64,000 bases of DNA, from the NCBI RefSeq assembly GCF_021155765.1, contig NC_060112.1:7564001-7628000 (forward strand), written 5' to 3'. Each line of letters begins with the position of its first letter. Positions within the stretch are counted from its first letter, which is position 1. Both the position numbers and the translations under genes were made by a program. Below the pieces are notes generated by a model. That model worked only from the letters and a program-made list of their open reading frames with translations. It was not told the DNA's origin and searched no databases. The stretch comes from Diprion similis (taxonomy: Eukaryota; Arthropoda; Insecta; Hymenoptera; Diprionidae). This document shows positions 61,441 through 64,000 of this stretch, piece after piece.

Positions 61441-64000
61441 CTGTTGGAATTAATTTTCTTGATTAATTTCCAAGCTTGTTCGAACGCTGTTCGCAGCTAA
61501 GCTCGAGGCTAAGGAGAGCCACTTGACCTGATTTTCAACCCCAGTTTACCAACGCGCTCGCGGCGTTTTCTACTTTTGCTTACAAGTATGGCGGATTATT
61601 TATATTTTATACCACGCAGCATCGGAATTTCTGATACAATGCGGATATATCCCTAAGCTGTGAGAAAAAATAGTCAAATCTGATCGTTATTTTAATAAAA
61701 TTTCCAATCAAATGTCTCGTCATACATCAGAAAATGGTTACATGTTGTTCATCAATGAATAATCGTAGGCCCTTTTGGTATTAGCACTGCGAAATGTAGA
61801 TGTGCATACGCTCATCCTGAATAAGTGAAGATAGAGGAAATATGTGAGAATTTTCATGAGAAAAAATCGTTTTTGAAAATCTAAATCTATTGAAAGTTTT
61901 GCAACACTGAAATAAACGCGTTTCCAATGCATTCTATTTATGGCATCGCGTATATCGCGTTGTCAGCTTGTTTCTACAAGTGTAAAAAAACCTCTGAAAA
62001 TTATTCATGTATCATAGTATAACTGCAGAAAACGCCTAATTCTTTCAGCATATGAATTTGAATATACCATATTATAATTACGCGTACCACGTGAATTGCA
62101 CCTCACAGGTCATGCCTCTGGGGAAAATGCCGCACCCACTGCGAACTCTAAAGAGAATTTATGGCATGTTGTTTACCTTGACTCACTGCATAAAGCACGA
62201 CGTTGTAAGTATTTTAGGACAAAATATTCCAGAACAATTAACTATGAAGGATTAAGGTAACCTGCGCTCAATGACACAGTGCGTAAAATTGCATAATTCG
62301 AAAGTGCGCATCCGCCAAAGAAGGACCCAGTGTGTAAAATATAGTATTTCGATTATGCGCATGCGCTAACATGGTTATACCGCTGTGTTCGGAAACGGGG
62401 CACTTTACGAAGGTGCTATGAAAAAGGCTGTTTTGACATTTTTTTTTTTTTTCATATTACCTGGCCACGATGCAGTAATCGTGTTACCAAATTACTGTAA
62501 AAACTTTAAAGGTCAATACTTGTCGCCAATTGAATGTAGCCGCCGACCAGCACTCGTTTGATTCCGTCGAATTTCAATTTCAGTTTATTTTCCTAGCTAT
62601 ACAATTTTCTATGACTTCTTACCTTCGATCGTATGAGAACGTTTTCTGTTGCCTATATGTGCTACTGCATCTAAAAGGCTATTCATTAATTACGTAAGCG
62701 ACCCAAGGGGGAGGGGGAGTGGTCTAAAAAATCTATACATGACCTTATCTCGGGGATCTATTTTTTCATTGTTAACATACAATTTCATTTATATATTGTT
62801 ATTATAGAAAAATTTATTTCATAGTACGTTTTTAAAATCGTAAATGTGTGAATATATGAAAACTATAGGTAAAATCTTACGTAAGAAGTGGAAGGGTAAG
62901 TCCAAGAAATCTTATGTGTTCTTATGTGGGGGTAGAGGGGGGTTAAGAATGGCTGAAATCTTTCTTCTTCTTCTTCCTTAGTGGCTATTCCCCCAGGGGA
63001 GGACGTGCCAATAAAATCGTTCTTACATAATTAATGAATGGCCCCTAATAAAAACAACCTTCTCACAATCATATGAAATGTTGAGCGTGGAAAGTCTGTG
63101 CGTCATGCATGTGCGGCGGGAGGATAGCGGGCGGGGGGGGGGGGGGGGTATGCGAGCAGCGCGCAAGCGCAGAAGAAGAAACGCAAAGCGAGCGAGTAGC
63201 GCGTAAGAAAGTGGGAGGTGAGAGCAATCCGACTCGAGCGCTCATACAGAAAAGTCCGGGCCGATTAGTCGCACACCGATAACGAGCCTAGCGAGAGATA
63301 GAACAAACCCAAAATCCAAAATCTTTTCACCCTTATAATGACGAAGTTGATTTTGTTACGGACAGGTATTAATTAATAAGAGAAATCAATTTCCAAGTAT
63401 GGGCTATACACACGGAAAAATGCAGAGAGTACGAAGTGTGTATGAGAAAAAAAATTAATTATCACATTGATCGAGACAACACCTTGCAAATAATTATTAC
63501 AGACTGCATTGTCCAAGAAATTACATTTACAATTTTCTATTTACGTTGACTCTGTAAGAAGAAGAAGACTGGTGAATATAACTAGTTTTCATTCTAATTG
63601 TATGATAATCTATGATTATCGTATAGATCATAACAGAATTTGACTCGATGCTGAGACGTCCTGATTTGATCTCTTATATGTATATTCTAATTGTAATTCT
63701 AATGTTGGTTCAATTACGAGTAATTTGAGAGGAATAATTAAGCGACTCACAAGCTGCAAGCACGCTGGAATCTTTGAATTGTTCTCTGCTTTTACAACGT
63801 TCAACTGGCCATTTTTCAATCAAAATCGAATTCTATGAAAATTGAATGCAAAACTTAAATTTCAACTTTAACCATTGCGCAATTGAATAATCCGTATAAA
63901 TTATAGTTGGCAGTCTTACTCAAGATTCAAGAAAGTTAACCAAGGTAAAATATATACCCAAGGATAAAATTTTGAAAAAGTAAACTGAACGACCATTTTC
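61441..64000. other. Right end of window
   Basis: Contains the possible upstream exon of the cysteine-rich gene (62102-62147), a dispersed repeat copy near 62346-62415, the MITE at 62675-63045, a G run at 63133-63148 and GC-rich low-complexity DNA to about 63260. The rest is AT-rich and shows no gene. Confidence 0.5.
62672..63048. mobile_element. MITE with TAA target-site duplication (PIF/Harbinger-like)
   Basis: A 371-bp element (62675-63045) lies between TAA at 62672-62674 and TAA at 63046-63048. Its ends are inverted repeats: left GGCTATTCATTAATTACGTA, right (reverse complement) GGCCATTCATTAATTATGTA. A 3-bp TAA duplication with GG-rich termini fits PIF/Harbinger non-autonomous elements. 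The interior includes G-rich/C-rich complementary patches (GGGGGAGGGGGAG near 62709; CCCCCAGGGGAGG near 62990) and no coding frame. Confidence 0.65.

Overview
This is an animal nuclear genomic window, AT-rich, with short-to-long GT-AG introns, microsatellites and degraded transposons. The gene set (the pair-rule gene paired, Klf15, CAF-1 large subunit, GPKOW, omega-amidase Nit2) points to an insect. The close match of the first gene to Drosophila Paired, together with intact Penelope-like and MITE remnants, fits a holometabolous insect, possibly hymenopteran; that placement is inference. All multi-exon models were assembled by hand from splice signals, reading phase and family knowledge; no alignment was run.

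Layout. 1-6057: upstream intergenic DNA with a diverged tandem repeat. 6059-6310: candidate Inr/DPE promoter with a GA tract. 6464-18166 (+): paired (prd), five coding exons, 503 aa, followed by an AT-rich 3' UTR. 20966-21951 (-): an unrecognised four-exon gene of 197 aa, convergent with prd. 24555-48582 (-): the CAF-1 large subunit (Caf1-180/CHAF1A), nine coding exons, 1045 aa, with an 18.9 kb intron 5. Inside that intron on the opposite strand, 33522-37916 (+), lies Klf15, a three-zinc-finger Kruppel-like factor of 331 aa. 49742-52095 (+): GPKOW, head-to-head with Caf1-180. 52595-54829 and 55294-57416 (+): two tandem Nit2-type omega-amidase genes with identical exon structure. 61270-61440 (-): the last exon of a cysteine-rich, probably membrane-anchored protein whose other exons are mostly unseen.

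Functionally the window mixes developmental regulators (prd, Klf15) with housekeeping genes for chromatin assembly (Caf1-180), splicing (GPKOW) and glutamine/asparagine transaminase-pathway metabolism (Nit2). They form no pathway together. The architectural points of interest are the antisense nested Klf15, the Nit2 tandem pair with divergence next to the catalytic cysteine, a 12-unit exact 10-bp periodic A-tract array, and three foldback/MITE elements with recognisable target-site duplications. No rRNA, tRNA or CRISPR features were found.
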